Positions 10,638 through 41,622 of a stretch of DNA of 64,000 nt are shown piece after piece. The position numbers were made by a program, and so were the translations under genes. The stretch spans positions 12,947,388 to 13,011,387 of the forward strand of contig CM051005.1 in NCBI GenBank assembly GCA_027704905.1. Reading direction: 5' to 3'. Positions within the stretch are counted from its first letter, which is position 1, and each line of letters begins with the position of its first letter. The stretch is from Muraenolepis orangiensis. Taxonomy: Eukaryota; Chordata; Actinopteri; Gadiformes; Muraenolepididae. Under the pieces are notes generated by a model that had not been told where the DNA came from, searched no databases, and saw nothing but the letters and a program-made list of their open reading frames with translations.

Positions 10638-13600
10638 AATAAGTACATGCAGGTATGTAAACAATAAATATGTCAACTATAGTAGTTAGTAGTTAGTAAG
10701 GTAGAGGTAGGGAGTTATGATACAGTGCAAGGCAATTGAGGACATTGATGGTGAAAGGGTATTGGGTTAGGGTAGGAGTTCGATTCCTCATTGGGGGTCG
10801 GCTCGGCTTACATTGCACACACTGTGTTGACGCTGTGGTTAAACACGTGTTTCCAAAGTATGTCGCGGTATGTTGGCATGTTTGTAGTCATGCACTTTCA
10901 CGTCCCACACAATTCAAAATGTAACTGACATTTGGGGGTATTTTATTGCCGGTTCGCTTCTTCCTGGGTCGCACTCAATCCTGTGCTGTGGAGATTTGTC
11001 AGAACTTTTGTTGTTATCCACGTGTTTTACTTTACTGTACTGTGTTTCTTTCTTTCCCCATGTGCAGCGTGGATGGACAATTTGAAGTGGCGCTTTATTG
11101 CAACGCGTTAGTTTCCCCAGACGGCTGTGTGTACTGGTTACCTCCGGCCATCTACCGCAGTGCCTGCCCCATCATAGTCAACTATTTCCCCTTTGACTGG
11201 CAGAACTGCTCCATGGTGTTCCGGTAGGTAGGGGCCATTTCTCTTGTGGAAAAAGAGGCAGCGGCTTGATTGTGGCAACAGCTGGTGTTTTGCTGTCATG
11301 ATTGCACCCCTTAGCTTGTGGCTAAGATGGCCGCCTTCGTCCTTTCCTCAGCTCCCAGACGTACAGCGCCAATGAAGTGGAGCTTTATCTCAAAGAGGAG
11401 GACAACCACACCTTAGAGTGGGTGGATATTGACCCAGAGGCCTTTACAGGTACGACAGCCATCAATATATATATATATAATATATAGTATTCATCACACA
11501 GTGGATCGTCGATTTGAGACATACTGCCGGGTCAACAATGTGTTAACAGAGAACGGAGAGTGGGCGATCAAACACAGACCAGCCAAGAAGTTGATCAACA
11601 CTCAGTACACCAAAGATGACCTGGAGTACCAGGAAGTGGTGTTCTTCCTCATCATCCAGCGGAAGCCCCTGTTCTACATCATCAACATCATCGCTCCGTG
11701 CGTGCTCTTCTCCTCCCTTGGCCTGCTGGTCTTTTTCCTGCCCGCCAAAGGTGACTCTTTGTCTCTTGTTTCTCCGTCCATCTCTCTGTACCGCTGAGAG
11801 CACCCGGCAGCTCAAGAAGTGGCCTGGTTTTCCGAGGGCTCAACATGTCTTCAATTCAATCTGTTTTCTTCGTCCGTCTGGGGCCGATAGCCGGGGGCCA
11901 GAAGTGCACCATGTCCATCACCACTCTCCTGGGACAGACTGTGTTCCTCTTCCTCATCGCGAAGAAGGTTCCAGAGACATCCAAGGCCTTACCCCTGATT
12001 GGAAAGTAAGTTCAAACTGAAGACATTGTAGAAAATGTTCTATTTTTTTAGACATGGGAATAACTTTAATAGGTGGTCCATTCCATGATGTAAAACATTA
12101 ACGTGCTGTTGTTTGGTGGTTGTCTGCAGGTATCTCATGTTTGTGATGTCCTTCACCACCATGGTTGTGACGAACTGTGTGATAGTTCTCAACGTGTCCC
12201 TGAGAACCCCCAACACCCACCAGATGACGGACAGAGTGCGAAGGGTGAGTTTACTCTCCGGAAAGTCGCACAGCGCACCCCAAACTAAATAAAAACGTGT
12301 CGATTAGCACTTGGCCCTTACACCTTTGACCTTTGGATACCTCTCCATAGATCTTCCTAAATGTCCTCCCACGTCTGCTGGGGATGCAGATGCAAACCTG
12401 GACACCAGACGGTGGTGTGGCAGCCGGCGGCAGCGGTGGCGACGGCAGCGGCGGCAAGGAGAGTGGAGGTAAAGGCCCGGGAATGGCGGGGAACGGCGTA
12501 GAAACGCCCCCCTGCCGACACCACCGCCGCCGCAGCTCCATGGGCCTGATGGTGAAGGCGGAGGAGTACGTCCTGAAGACCGCCCGCACGGAACTCATGT
12601 TCTCCAGGCTCCGGGAACGGCAGGGCCTGATAAAGACCGTCTTCGAGAAGCTGCGTGAGTGATTTATTCATTGTTTATCTTCAGCTTAATCTGCTGAAGA
12701 TGCTGAATTTAGAACACACTTTGATGACATGTGCTTGCTACATCTCTGATCATTTGTGCACTATACCTCGAAAACAACTAAATAAAAGATGTGTTCTGAT
12801 TCTGTATATTCTGTATTATGAAGTAAAAAACATTTGTAGAAACTTGTTCTATTGATTTTATTCTTTGATTGTGAAATCGATTGTCCATCTGCTAAATGAC
12901 TGTAATATAATGTCAATGTGGATAGAGTGTCCATCAATCATGGATTTCCAAGGCTGATGTTTTCCCTTTTGTATTTCTGACCCTGTTGTCTTTGTATCTA
13001 GACCGCAATCTGGACACTGGCAATGCAGAGAAGCTGGAAAGTAGCTTGGCCATGATTTCTCCAGAGCTGAATCAGTGTGTGGCCTCCTGCAAACACATCG
13101 CAGAGACCACTCGAGGGCAGAATCACTTACAGAGTGTAAGTGCCACAATTCATACCATGTCTTCTTCACAACAGTTGAATGTATCTTAAGAACTAAGATG
13201 AGATAAGAAAATAAGTACATTATCAATCCCAGACACAAAATGAGACAGCAGTCCAGGACACCTTTTTAAAATATAGTTAAAAAAAGAAAAACTACAAATA
13301 AGTGTATCCACCGAAATATACACAATATGAGTAGTAGGAATATGACATGCAAGGTATATGCAATGATTGATAGATATTGGATCTTTTTTTGGAGTGACAG
13401 CATGTCCAGCAATAGGACATGGGGTGCTGATGAATCATTTGTTTCCCATACAGGAGAACGAAGAGTGGTTCCTGCTCGCCAGAGTGATTGACAGGGTGTG
13501 TTTCATCGTCATGGCACTGGTATTTTCCATGGGAACCATTGGGATTTTTCTAATGGGGCATTTCAACCAGCCCCCCTCCTCGCCCTTCCCTGGGGATCCC

Positions 13601-13666
13601 CGGCGGTTTCTGCCCCCGTTGGGGAACACTTCCGGGGTTGGGACGGGAGCAGACCTGCAGGGCTGA
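6053..13666 (+). CDS. chrng: Acetylcholine receptor gamma subunit, muscle type (12 exons)
   Basis: Coding exons: 6053-6110, 9154-9290, 9615-9659, 10023-10147, 11068-11223, 11352-11449, 11550-11750, 11891-12005, 12130-12244, 12351-12654, 13002-13135, 13454-13666. All have GT-AG sites and phases that join to 566 aa. The protein is a Cys-loop cation-channel subunit of the neuromuscular endplate: hydrophobic signal peptide (1-19), WxPD-type loop (IWLPDVILENN), Cys loop C155-C169 (FPFDWQNC), M1 in exon 7, M2 in exon 8 (QKCTMSITTLLGQTVFLFL), M3 in exon 9, long M3-M4 loop with amphipathic helix (KAEEYVLKTARTELMF), M4 in exon 12 and tail FPGDPRRFLPP. Gamma identity rests on NEREEALTTNVWIEM, the extra pair of cysteines (QWCDYRLRW, YCNALVSPDGCVYW), the FPGDPR tail and the eif4e2 neighbour. 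Epsilon is the alternative. Start chosen because an earlier ATG at 6044 hits a stop before the splice site. Odd: a Gly/Ser-rich insertion in exon 10. Confidence 0.93.
8380..9045 (+). mobile_element. L2/CR1-type LINE reverse-transcriptase fragment
   Basis: Conceptual translation shows the C-terminal part of an L2-like RT: THLGVRFDRHLTFNDHIK, SRLDYCNALFIGVPGKSI, QNSAARIF, then after frame breaks HLPIYKNSLLHKPATRTLRS. 5'- and 3'-truncated, lying in chrng intron 1 in the gene's own orientation. Confidence 0.75.
9719..9951. repeat. TA/ACAT-rich microsatellite cluster with (AT)n core
   Basis: Mixed TATATACATA units, with a pure (AT)n run at about 9845-9886, in chrng intron 3. The open frames here encode only YIYIYI-type low-complexity peptide. 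Confidence 0.9.
10194..10224. repeat. Perfect 13-bp inverted repeat in chrng intron 4
   Basis: CTCTATGACCACG (10194-10206), a 5-nt loop, then its exact reverse complement (10212-10224). It starts 47 nt after the exon 4 donor. Confidence 0.85.
10262..10690 (+). repeat. Dispersed repeat family B, copy 1
   Basis: Starts with an AGATTAGATTCAAAT-like head, then CACAAGTACAGTACAGCGAAAA, GGCATCTAACCAGAGTGCAA and ATGTTGCAGTAAAGTGCATG. It ends in an (ATA)n run at about 10600-10636 and A/T-rich tail. Other copies are at 41500-41622, 42780-43200 (reverse) and 50780-50990. It lies in chrng intron 4. Confidence 0.8.
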
Positions 13667-14489
13667 TCCATGGAGCTGGTACTACGCTCCCTGGACGTTT
13701 TTCACCCATTAACCCACAGCGGAGAAGACCCCACTCTGATGATCTTCCCTTTATGACGACTATGGGTGCCGAGAGAATGGCAACGATATGCAGATGATAT
13801 ATTAATGCTGGGTGAACACGTAGCAATTTGCAAGATGATATCACTTTGTTTAGTGGCTCTTCAGACTGACTCAAAGTGAGCCGAAATGTATTCCTGTTTC
13901 TTGTTGACCAAGGGATTCACAAGACCAGTGAGAATGACATGGACATGCTCACTGCTGCACACTTGCGATCAAACATCAGCAGTGGCTGATGTTTGGGGTT
14001 ACTTCTTTAATGACTTTATATCTATATATGACATATAGTTAAATCATATGCAAATAAAAACCAGTATTGACATCTTTTCATACTATGAGTTCACAGCTCT
14101 ACCACCAACGTTCATACTACGCAGTTTCTTTGCCGACAGTCGACACAAGATGGAATGTTCTTAATGTTTTGTGTTTACTCAATAAAAAATATGTGATTAC
14201 TATATATATATATGTATGTGTCTATCCAAATGTCTCTTTATTTTGATGATCTTCCCTATATATATATATTTTTTTTTAACTGATAGTTTAACCTCTCATA
14301 TCAACATAATATATATATATATATCTTAGGGGAAACATGGAGACTATTAGCAGGAAAGCCCCCCCCCCCCCCTAAAAACACAGAGTGACTCTGTTGCCCA
14401 TCTCTGGAAGCAGCATTTTAATTACATGGCTGAGTGATTCCTTGGGGCCCCAACAAAAGGCAGATCCGGGTGTAAGCCGGGGCCAAGGA

Positions 14490-14579
<90 letters not shown>

Positions 14580-14616
14580 CACACGCACACACACAAAGCC
14601 AAACGTTACTATGTGA

Positions 14617-14703
<87 letters not shown>

Positions 14704-15404
14704 AAGCCAAACGTTACTATGTGAACACTCACACACACACACAAACATATTGAAGCCCAGATAGGGTTGAGCTGTATCCTGACCAGTAGTAAAGACACAC
14801 AGATGCTTCTGCCTCTTCTATATCGCCTGTCTAACACCTTCAGTGCATTCAGGCTATCTGTACTACAAGCTGTACACCACAGAGGGTAAGGGATTTTTGT
14901 TGTATTTTTCATAGTATATTCATCTTGCGTTTTTTTATTAACGACCCATTACGTACCCTTTCTATAAATGACATTCTGTGCATTGAATGTGAAATATTTT
15001 GAAATTAAACATTTACTTTCAGTGCTGAAGTCACCTCTCTGTCACCTCTATTGCGATGACAAACTGTGGGAAAGACGACTTAATTTTCTTTACCGGAAAA
15101 TGGCCATTAAAAAAAAGAAAAGCTACAGTGAGAGCTGAACATTATGAGAATATTGATCTCTGTGACAATTTGGTTTAACTTTTTGACAATGGTTTAAATG
15201 TAGCAATCTAATCCTAATCCCACATATGTCCAACTATTTGGTTTAGACCAAATGTAGAGCATATGCAAAAGAGTAAAGACAAGACCTGTGTCATAATAAT
15301 CAATAATACAATTAAAATAACGTGTTTCTTGGGCTCACTTTTCTTATTGACTGTGCACTTCCAAAACTTTGAAGGTGTCAAACTTACATAGATCACAGTG
15401 TGCA
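13667..15404 (+). other. chrng 3' UTR, poly(A) signals and CA-rich VNTR
   Basis: AATAAA hexamers at 14053-14058 and 14181-14186 are the likely chrng polyadenylation signals. At 14491-14750 a (CA)n tract contains the phrase AAAGCCAAACGTTACTATG twice, about 107 bp apart, which is a local tandem duplication. No other gene is seen in this stretch. Confidence 0.65.
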
Positions 15405-16659
15405 ATGTCTGCAGTGACTGAGCAGCCTCTCCCCTGCGGCCGTCTGGAGAGAGAGAAGCACATCGAGACGTTCTTCAGGGCGTTCCACGGTCGGAGCGGG
15501 CCCCTCCGTAGTCCCCAGGACTCGCCGAGAGCCAGGCCCAGCCAAGGGCTCCCCGACTGGGTAGCAGAGGACGATCTTTCAGACCTGGGTCCTGGAAGAC
15601 CCCGGGAGAATGGGATCGGCCTTCAGCAGGTGAACGGACTGAGAGAGGGAGATGAAGACGGCCCTCAGCTGAACTCTATGGTTGCCTTGGAGTCGGCCAG
15701 ACAACTTCATGTCACAGCTAGGCCTGACCTGCAAGGCAAGTACAAGTGTGTGTGTATTCAGTGTGTGTGCATGCATACGTTTCCTACAAGAAGGAAATGT
15801 GTTCATTGTATCCTAAAGAAGCCTCCTCTCTCTCTCTCTCTCTCCTCCTCCTCTCCCTCTCTCCACCTAGTTGGCAGGTCCACAGTGTGTTCCCAGAAGA
15901 ATCTACAGTATTTCCACTGGGGGCAGCAGAGAGCAACTGTTTGTGACTGTGGAAGGTAGTTTTAAACTTATTTGACTTTTTGATAAAAATAAATCAAAAA
16001 AGACAATCAACAAATGATGACTTGGAAATAAATCCCTTAATATATCATCGGTACCTCCTCTGCTTAAACCTATTTCTGAACTTTATTTTTCCACCAGAGA
16101 GTTCTTGTATGTGCCTTCAGTGTTGTGGTCCAGCTCGCTCGTGCTCTTTGCAAGGTTTCGACCGCCAGGGCCAGGGGGTCTTTTATTTTGAAAGACCCCT
16201 CAGAGTGGATGCCTGCTGCCTCGGCTGCTGCTTGATGGAAATGCGGGCCTACACGCCTCAGAACCATCTCATCGGCACCGTACACCAGAGGTACAGTTGG
16301 TGCTGACAAACCTAATCCAATCAGGTGACCGTTGATAGCGTCAAGGCCAGACTACTAAAACTAACATGACACCACCAAGATATTGTGTCGCACAACAATG
16401 ACTATGAGATGAACTCCGGTAATGTTGAGATCCTCTATTCTCAGACAAGGGCGCTGTCCTTTTCCATTCAATCAGTGATACGCTGCGAAGCCTTCACGCG
16501 GTCTCCATGGTAACCCGGGCAGCAGCCCACGGTGGTAGACGTGGCACAGAACTGTAAATAGCAGCAAGGGTGGGAATGTTTTTTCCGATTCCAGCAGGCC
16601 AGAATGTAGCCTCTAAACTGAGCTGGGGTTACTCACAAAACAGCTGTCCGTATGGAGCC

Positions 16660-16706
<47 letters not shown>

Positions 16707-18611
16707 TAGCACTGGGGTTTTTGTTAGAAAGATATCTCCAATCCAAGATGCTTTGAATATATTGTATGGACAACTTGTTCCCCAAATACATATAGTTGTG
16801 CCAACAATTGCAGTCGGCCCCCTGGGGTTGCTTACCGTCCCCTTGACGTTTCCTTTCCGGTAGGGATACAAAAATAACCCTGGGTCTTGGCTCAGCTGGC
16901 AGAGAGAGTTGTGAACGAAGCATGTCCTCGTATGAGCTCTTTCTAATGCCCAGTAAACAACGTTATTATTTCCAGCGGCTGAGAAAATGTGACCTGCCAA
17001 CAACAACAACATGTACATTACAGTCATTTAGCAGACGCGACTTACAATGTGTCTCAACAAAGGAAGGTAAGAGAACAACTCGTCACCAGAAGTCAGAAGT
17101 CAAAAGTACAATAATTCAGGCACAAGTGTAAGGGAAAAAGTACAATAAGTTGACAAACAATATACAACAATATCTAGAACAATATCTACCTATCTATCTA
17201 TAATATGTAATCTACTACTAGATAATTGACTTAGGGCTACGAGGAAGGATCCGGGAAGTGTGTCCTGAAGAGATGGGTTTTCAGCCTGCGGCGGAAGATG
17301 GGGAGTGACTCTGCAGTCGTGACATCCTTGGGGAGTTTGTTCCACCAAATTGGGGCCACAGGACGGAGAAGAGCCGTGACCACGTAGATCGGCCACACGG
17401 GCCCCTAAGTGAGGGGGCAAGCAGACGGCCCGAGAAGAATTAGAGAAGAAGCCGAGCGAAGTGGACGGGTTGGGATGTAGGCCTTGACCATTGCCTGGAG
17501 ATAGGATGGAGCAGTACCTTGTACTGCCTTGTAGGCTAGCACCCAGGTCTTGAACTGGATGCGAGCAGCTACAGGTAGCCAGTGTAGAGTCCAAAGGAGG
17601 GTAGATGTGTGGGACTACTTGGGGCGGTTGAACACCAGGCGAGCTGCAGCTTTCTGAATGAGCTCCAGGGGCCTGATGGCAAATGCTGGGGTGCCAGCAA
17701 GGAGGGAGTTGCCGTAGTCCAGCCGGGAGATGACTAGATGAGCACCTGCGCAGCTTTTTCAGTGAGAAAAGGCCGAATCCTCCTGATGTTGTAGATTTAC
17801 GACTGCCAATGCGTTTCAGGTGGCTTACTGCGGGAGGGGTGTGTTATAATTTAATGAGTCTTGCTCGGGTTGTGTGTGTGTGTCAGGTGGAGTATGTTCA
17901 CTCCTCTGCTGGAGGTGTGCGATTCAGAGGGAACTCCTACAACCAGGATCCTCGGCTCCTGTTGTCCGTCACGCTGTGCTGCAACCCAAGAATTCCAGGT
18001 GAGGTTACGATCACTATTCCTATTTGTTGTTTATATTTTGTTCTTACTGCCACTATCCTGGCCCTTTATCTTTGAGGTGTCTGAATTGACTTACTTTAGA
18101 ATAGTCTTGTTGTCCGAATAATACATTAATATTTGATTGTGCATTTGAGTGCAATCTTAATTACAGATTCATGCTTTCAAACTCCAGGTCGTCTCATTGA
18201 TGGGTGAGAGAATTGGCACAATATGGAAGAAATGGCCGGGCTTCAACCATGACTTTAATATGGACCATGAGTACTTTGGGCTGGAGTGTGAGTTCTTCTC
18301 ACTCTCTCAAGAGAACATAATTACATTGATTTCCCCACCTATGGGCAGCCGTCATTTAAGACCTTGCAATTCCAAAAGCCCATCATAGTAAACTTATTTC
18401 AACCCAACAGTGCGGCAGAACATGGACTCGTCGACCAAACTGCTCCTGCTGGCTGCTACCTTCTTATTGGTAAGTAAAACGTTGACTGAATACAGTTTGG
18501 TCTACCCTGTACTGCAATGTAGCTACTTGTGTACCCATGTCTTACACTGCGTGGTGACAGACACTAGTGCTCCCGTATTTTCAGAATTACATGTTCTTCG
18601 AGATGAGCTGA
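15405..18611 (+). CDS. Phospholipid scramblase family protein (7 exons)
   Basis: Coding exons: 15405-15735, 15878-15955, 16098-16290, 17887-17998, 18188-18287, 18411-18469, 18585-18611. They join in phase to 299 aa. Scramblases are calcium-responsive plasma or endomembrane proteins that move phospholipids between leaflets. Matches to the family: RRIYSIST and LFVTVE beta strands, CCGPARSCSL, GVFYFERPLR, the cysteine cluster CCLGCC (176-181, the usual palmitoylation site), LIGTVHQRW, IGTIWKKWPGF, the calcium-loop-like DHEYFGLEL, and a C-terminal membrane helix ending NYMFFE. The usual proline-rich N-terminus is replaced by about 110 residues starting MSAVTEQPLPCGR. Intron 1 appears to use a GC donor (CAAG/GCAAGT) with acceptor TTGGCAG; other joins break the frame. 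Which PLSCR paralogue this is cannot be settled here. Start: first ATG of the long open exon; an upstream non-coding exon is possible. Confidence 0.85.
16662..16704. repeat. (AC)n microsatellite in scramblase intron 3
   Basis: Uninterrupted AC dinucleotides ending just before TGTAGCACTGG. Confidence 0.95.
17014..17800 (+). repeat. Long copy of the CATTTAGCAGAC dispersed repeat
   Basis: The first 200 bp match 2499-2760. The repeat then continues for about 580 bp with text typical of a widespread fish element (GGGTTTTCAGCCTGCGGCGG, GTAGTCCAGCCGGGAGATGA). It lies in scramblase intron 3. No intact coding frame; family name not assigned. Confidence 0.7.
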
Positions 18612-20265
18612 TCAGAGACCATTGATTGCATCCACACTGAAGCAAAGTGATTGGAACGTGGACTACAGCCAGTGCTGAAGGAGCCAAGGAGGCCACCCAC
18701 GGCATTCTTCAAACCTTACCAAATCAAAACCCCGACAAGAGAAAGAATCACACAAGCCACAGAGGTTATAGCAGCAGATGCATATTTGACATTTATTGCT
18801 ATAACTCATCAGGTGTACATCAGACAATATAGGTTTCTTCTCTTTTGTTTTTTGAGACACACCTGATCCCAGCACCACATGTCCATTCCTATGCAGCATT
18901 TCAGTTTAACTCACAAAATACATTTTTCATGAAACAAATTCAGAAATTTGTTTAAAAACGTACAAAAACAAAGATCCCATGGGATTGGTGGAAAAGGTCA
19001 GATCAGTCCATCAGGAGGGCCTCCGTTCGTTCATCCTGTGTGTGTGTGTGTGTGTGTGTAAGAATGGCACAGCATGGGGGCCCCCGGTTCTGTGGACTCC
19101 TTAGCAACAAAGAAAGATAGGACACTATAGGGACCTGGTCAGCGAGCACGGGCCCCAGGTCAGGCACAGTGATATAGGCAGCTTGACAGTCCATTCCATA
19201 GACGCCTACGACACAGAACCTTCCAGACTAATTTTCATACTTTTTTTTTTTCTTCTGCTCATCCTTTGGGATTGAACATCCAGGGGGGGAAGATGGAGAA
19301 GAAAAATAAAAAATATTTCTATATTAAGTGGTCGGTTTTTTTTTTTACAAATATATTTTTGTAGACAAATAATATATCTAGTTGAAATAACCAGATGTTT
19401 CATAGTTAAAATAAAGACTATAATAAAATAACACCTGCGTCCCCTGTGTCTCAGATTGCTAATAAAACTGTCTCTGTAATTTACTCAACTTTTGACAGAG
19501 GGTACGTGTGATTGTGTTACACAATACGATCGGTGATGTTACACATCACTGATCAGCTTTTGTTGTATACATACAAACCCTAGTCAAGTACTCTTCTTTT
19601 GTTGGCCAGCTCAACAAACGTCTGTCCCACCGGCTCCCTCTAGTGGTAAGCAAGGGGTGTTGCACTAAGGGTTTTCTTTAAATAATACAAATTTAAAAAA
19701 GCACCAACACAGACCCCTTCAATCCTGGCTTAAACTAAAAACGTTTTTCTCCCTCTCTTGAACAGACAACTCGGTTCCACGTTCGGTTAAAATGCAGATT
19801 TTTTTTGGTTCGGTTCCAATAGTTTTTGATCCATGGCAAGACCGAAAGACGTTTTGGCTACTTGTCCCTTTTGTAGCTCCGTCTCCATGGTGAAGCTCTG
19901 CTCGGTCCGCAGCAGAGATCTCCACTCCTTGACTCTTCGTTCCCGCAAACCATTATAAAAAACACATCTACAAAGCGGGGGGAAACAAACAAGAACAAAA
20001 ACAGCAGGATGACAAACATACTTGGCAATCGTCCTTAAATAGAATAAAACAATGTAGTTATTTAGCACCGGGTTTTATCCAAAGCCACTTGGGATAGTTA
20101 ATTCAGATACATGTCATTTGGGTGCAGGTAGGGGGTTTGGGTATGTTGGACACAGGTGCACTGCAGACATTGGCATTGGGGAGAACCTTTTTAGCTTAGA
20201 GTCAAACGAGTACATAGCTGTTCTTACCCTCGGCACTGGGGTAGCGTGGGGGGTGGGGGTTGGAT
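18612..20265. other. Convergent 3' UTR region between scramblase and eif4e2
   Basis: AATAAA at 19410-19415, 19422-19427 and 19461-19466 on + could end the scramblase transcript. TTTATT at about 18793 could serve eif4e2 on -. A (TG)n tract lies at about 19039-19058. No open frame resembles a known protein; the frame at 19787-20068 on - was examined and not accepted. Confidence 0.5.
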
Positions 20266-25830
<5,565 letters not shown>

Positions 25831-26948
25831 AATTCTCTAGAGTGGAGCCTTTTGGTGTCCGTCCACAACCTCCTGAATTCCGCAGGAACGGCGGCGCGCA
25901 CAATAAACATGGGCGCGCACGCAACGCTTAGGTCGGCCCACTGCTTTTGTCATACTCATACATGACAGCTGGGAAGTTTCACAAAGTTTTGCGCGTCCGT
26001 TGTTTTAGTATAGTACGAACTGAATAAATGTAAAAGAAAAACACCAAAAACCGATTCATCATTTATTTTTAATGCAGTGGGAATTTAAAACAAATAAAGA
26101 CATGACCAGCCTAACAGACAACAAAACAGGAATAAAAATAGCATTTCGTTGTTATTTTTGTCAAGTAAGCTCTGGGGCCCAGCGGCCACATTAAGTAGGC
26201 TTGCAAACAACACACACACACACACGTGCATGTCCGGCCAACTGCCTCGTTCTATTCACATTTTAGAGGAAGCCGAACACACTGTAACAACACACTGCAT
26301 CAGCAGTTTCAGCCACCCCCCCCCCATCATCTGTCGCCAGCAGCCACTTTTAACACAGGTTCATCTGAGGTCAAATGACAGCACCTCACTTGGGGAGGGA
26401 AACAAGTAACTATAGAGGTGGATGGGTAGCATCAAGGGTATATAGCGCATGACGCACCTTGTTGGCAAACAAAGACAATATGGCTGTTTGGTGTTTTTAC
26501 TTCAAGGATCAGGAAGAGGTAGCATCCGCCGAGGACGAACAACGAGTCAAGTCAAGTGTGGTTTGGCTGGTGTTTTTCAAGCATGTTGTTGGGTGAATAT
26601 GGTTTGGAATGGTGAACATGGCATTACGTGAGCACAACAGGGCAAGATCTGCTTGGATGTGGCATTACATGGTAGAGTATGGCATTGTGTGGTGTGGTGT
26701 GTATAGACATGACCTGCCCTGCACGGTATGATGTGGTGTGCGGTTGGCTCAGATGTTGAAGATCCGTCCCCTTACCCCTACTAACCACAACCAGCCCCCC
26801 TCCCAGCCTCTAAGCCGGTGCCTCAGTGCGGAGCCTCATGAAAGGGGGTCTTTGTGGTGGGCACAGCAGTGAGCGAACAAGCTGGAGCAGCAGTGGCTCT
26901 CCTCAATGGAGGCCGTTTGTTTACACCCGCTAGCTTCGTCGTCCATCA
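25831..26948 (-). promoter_or_regulatory. eif4e2 promoter / capn10 3' end interval
   Basis: Only about 1.1 kb separates the eif4e2 start codon from the capn10 end, both on -. CpG-rich patches (GGCGGCGCGCAC near 25891, GGGCGCGCAC near 25911) fit a TATA-less promoter for eif4e2. TTTATT at 26062-26067 reads AATAAA on - and is a candidate capn10 poly(A) signal. Short GT-rich repeats at about 26640-26720. Confidence 0.45.
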
Positions 26949-40720
<13,772 letters not shown>

Positions 40721-41499
40721 GACTGGTCCTGATCCCGGGTGACCCCTCGGACTTCTCAGTCGAGATCAGGTGGCCCCCTGTACATCGTTGGCCATTTCAT
40801 CAGCCCGGTAGCTTTCACCTTGAAAATAGTAAATAGTAATAGAAAAATAGTGTCGTAGTCTACCATGAAAACACGTTGTGTTGTTGTAAAGGAATGGGTG
40901 GTGGCTATGCCCTTAGTGATGGTTACGCTTTGATTGTGCAGTAGCAGTTCTGATTTAATTGTATTATGTAATTGTATCATGCCTATGTCCATTAATAATA
41001 CACAATTAATTCAAGGTAAGCTGATAGCAGTCACTGGTAGCTACGCCAGTGGTTGTAACGACTGCTATTAAACAATTTCTATGGTGTATGTATGGTGTAT
41101 ATTTGCATAACCGTAACTCAACGAAAACCGTATTCTCCGTTTCTATCTTACCTTTCATATCCTACAGTAGGCTGCACCGTGGGCCGTGTCAAAGGCAGGG
41201 ATGCCATTCAAACAACGGCTAGTTTAGTGTAGCGTACTGAGCATGAAAGTATCTTAGATACACATAACTTAATGTAAACCTGGCTGGCATGGGTACTATC
41301 ATACTATCAAGTCGTAATGTCAAAATGACGACTGCTGCACACGGACATCTCCGCAACAACAACATAAACACTCACGCTCTTCCGGGAGGGTACTTGGTGG
41401 TGTCCATTCATAATGTGGATCCTTCCGATGGTTCGGAACACCAGCGACACCTAGCGTAAGAAAATGAAATGACTACATGTCTGGGCTGATTGAGTTGGA

Positions 41500-41622
41500 T
41501 AAATTAGATTAGATTAGATTAGATTAAATTCAAATTGATTGTCTTTGCACAGCACAAGTACAGTACAGCGAAAAGAAGTTGGCATCTAACCAGAGTGCAA
41601 ATGTGATATGAGAATAGAATGA
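41500..41622 (+). repeat. Dispersed repeat family B, copy 2 (5' part)
   Basis: (AGATT)n head followed by CACAGCACAAGTACAGTACA, GCGAAAAGAAGTTGGC and ATCTAACCAGAGTGCAAATG. Confidence 0.8.

Noticed and set aside
12384..12671. Separate overlapping frames on - across chrng exon 10
   Set aside because: Shadow frames of a GC-rich, GGC-repeat-containing exon.
14372..14912. Long frames encoding VCVCVC or THTHTH peptides (also near 23.4, 36.8, 50.0, 59.8-62.0 and 63.5 kb)
   Set aside because: They are translations of CA/TG microsatellites, open on both strands, with no conserved domain.
19787..20068. Minus-strand frame with KEWRSLLRTEQSF as an alternative eif4e2 last exon
   Set aside because: The exon at 20266-20314 joins in phase and gives the expected AW.DFHGLV ending; this frame gives no family match.
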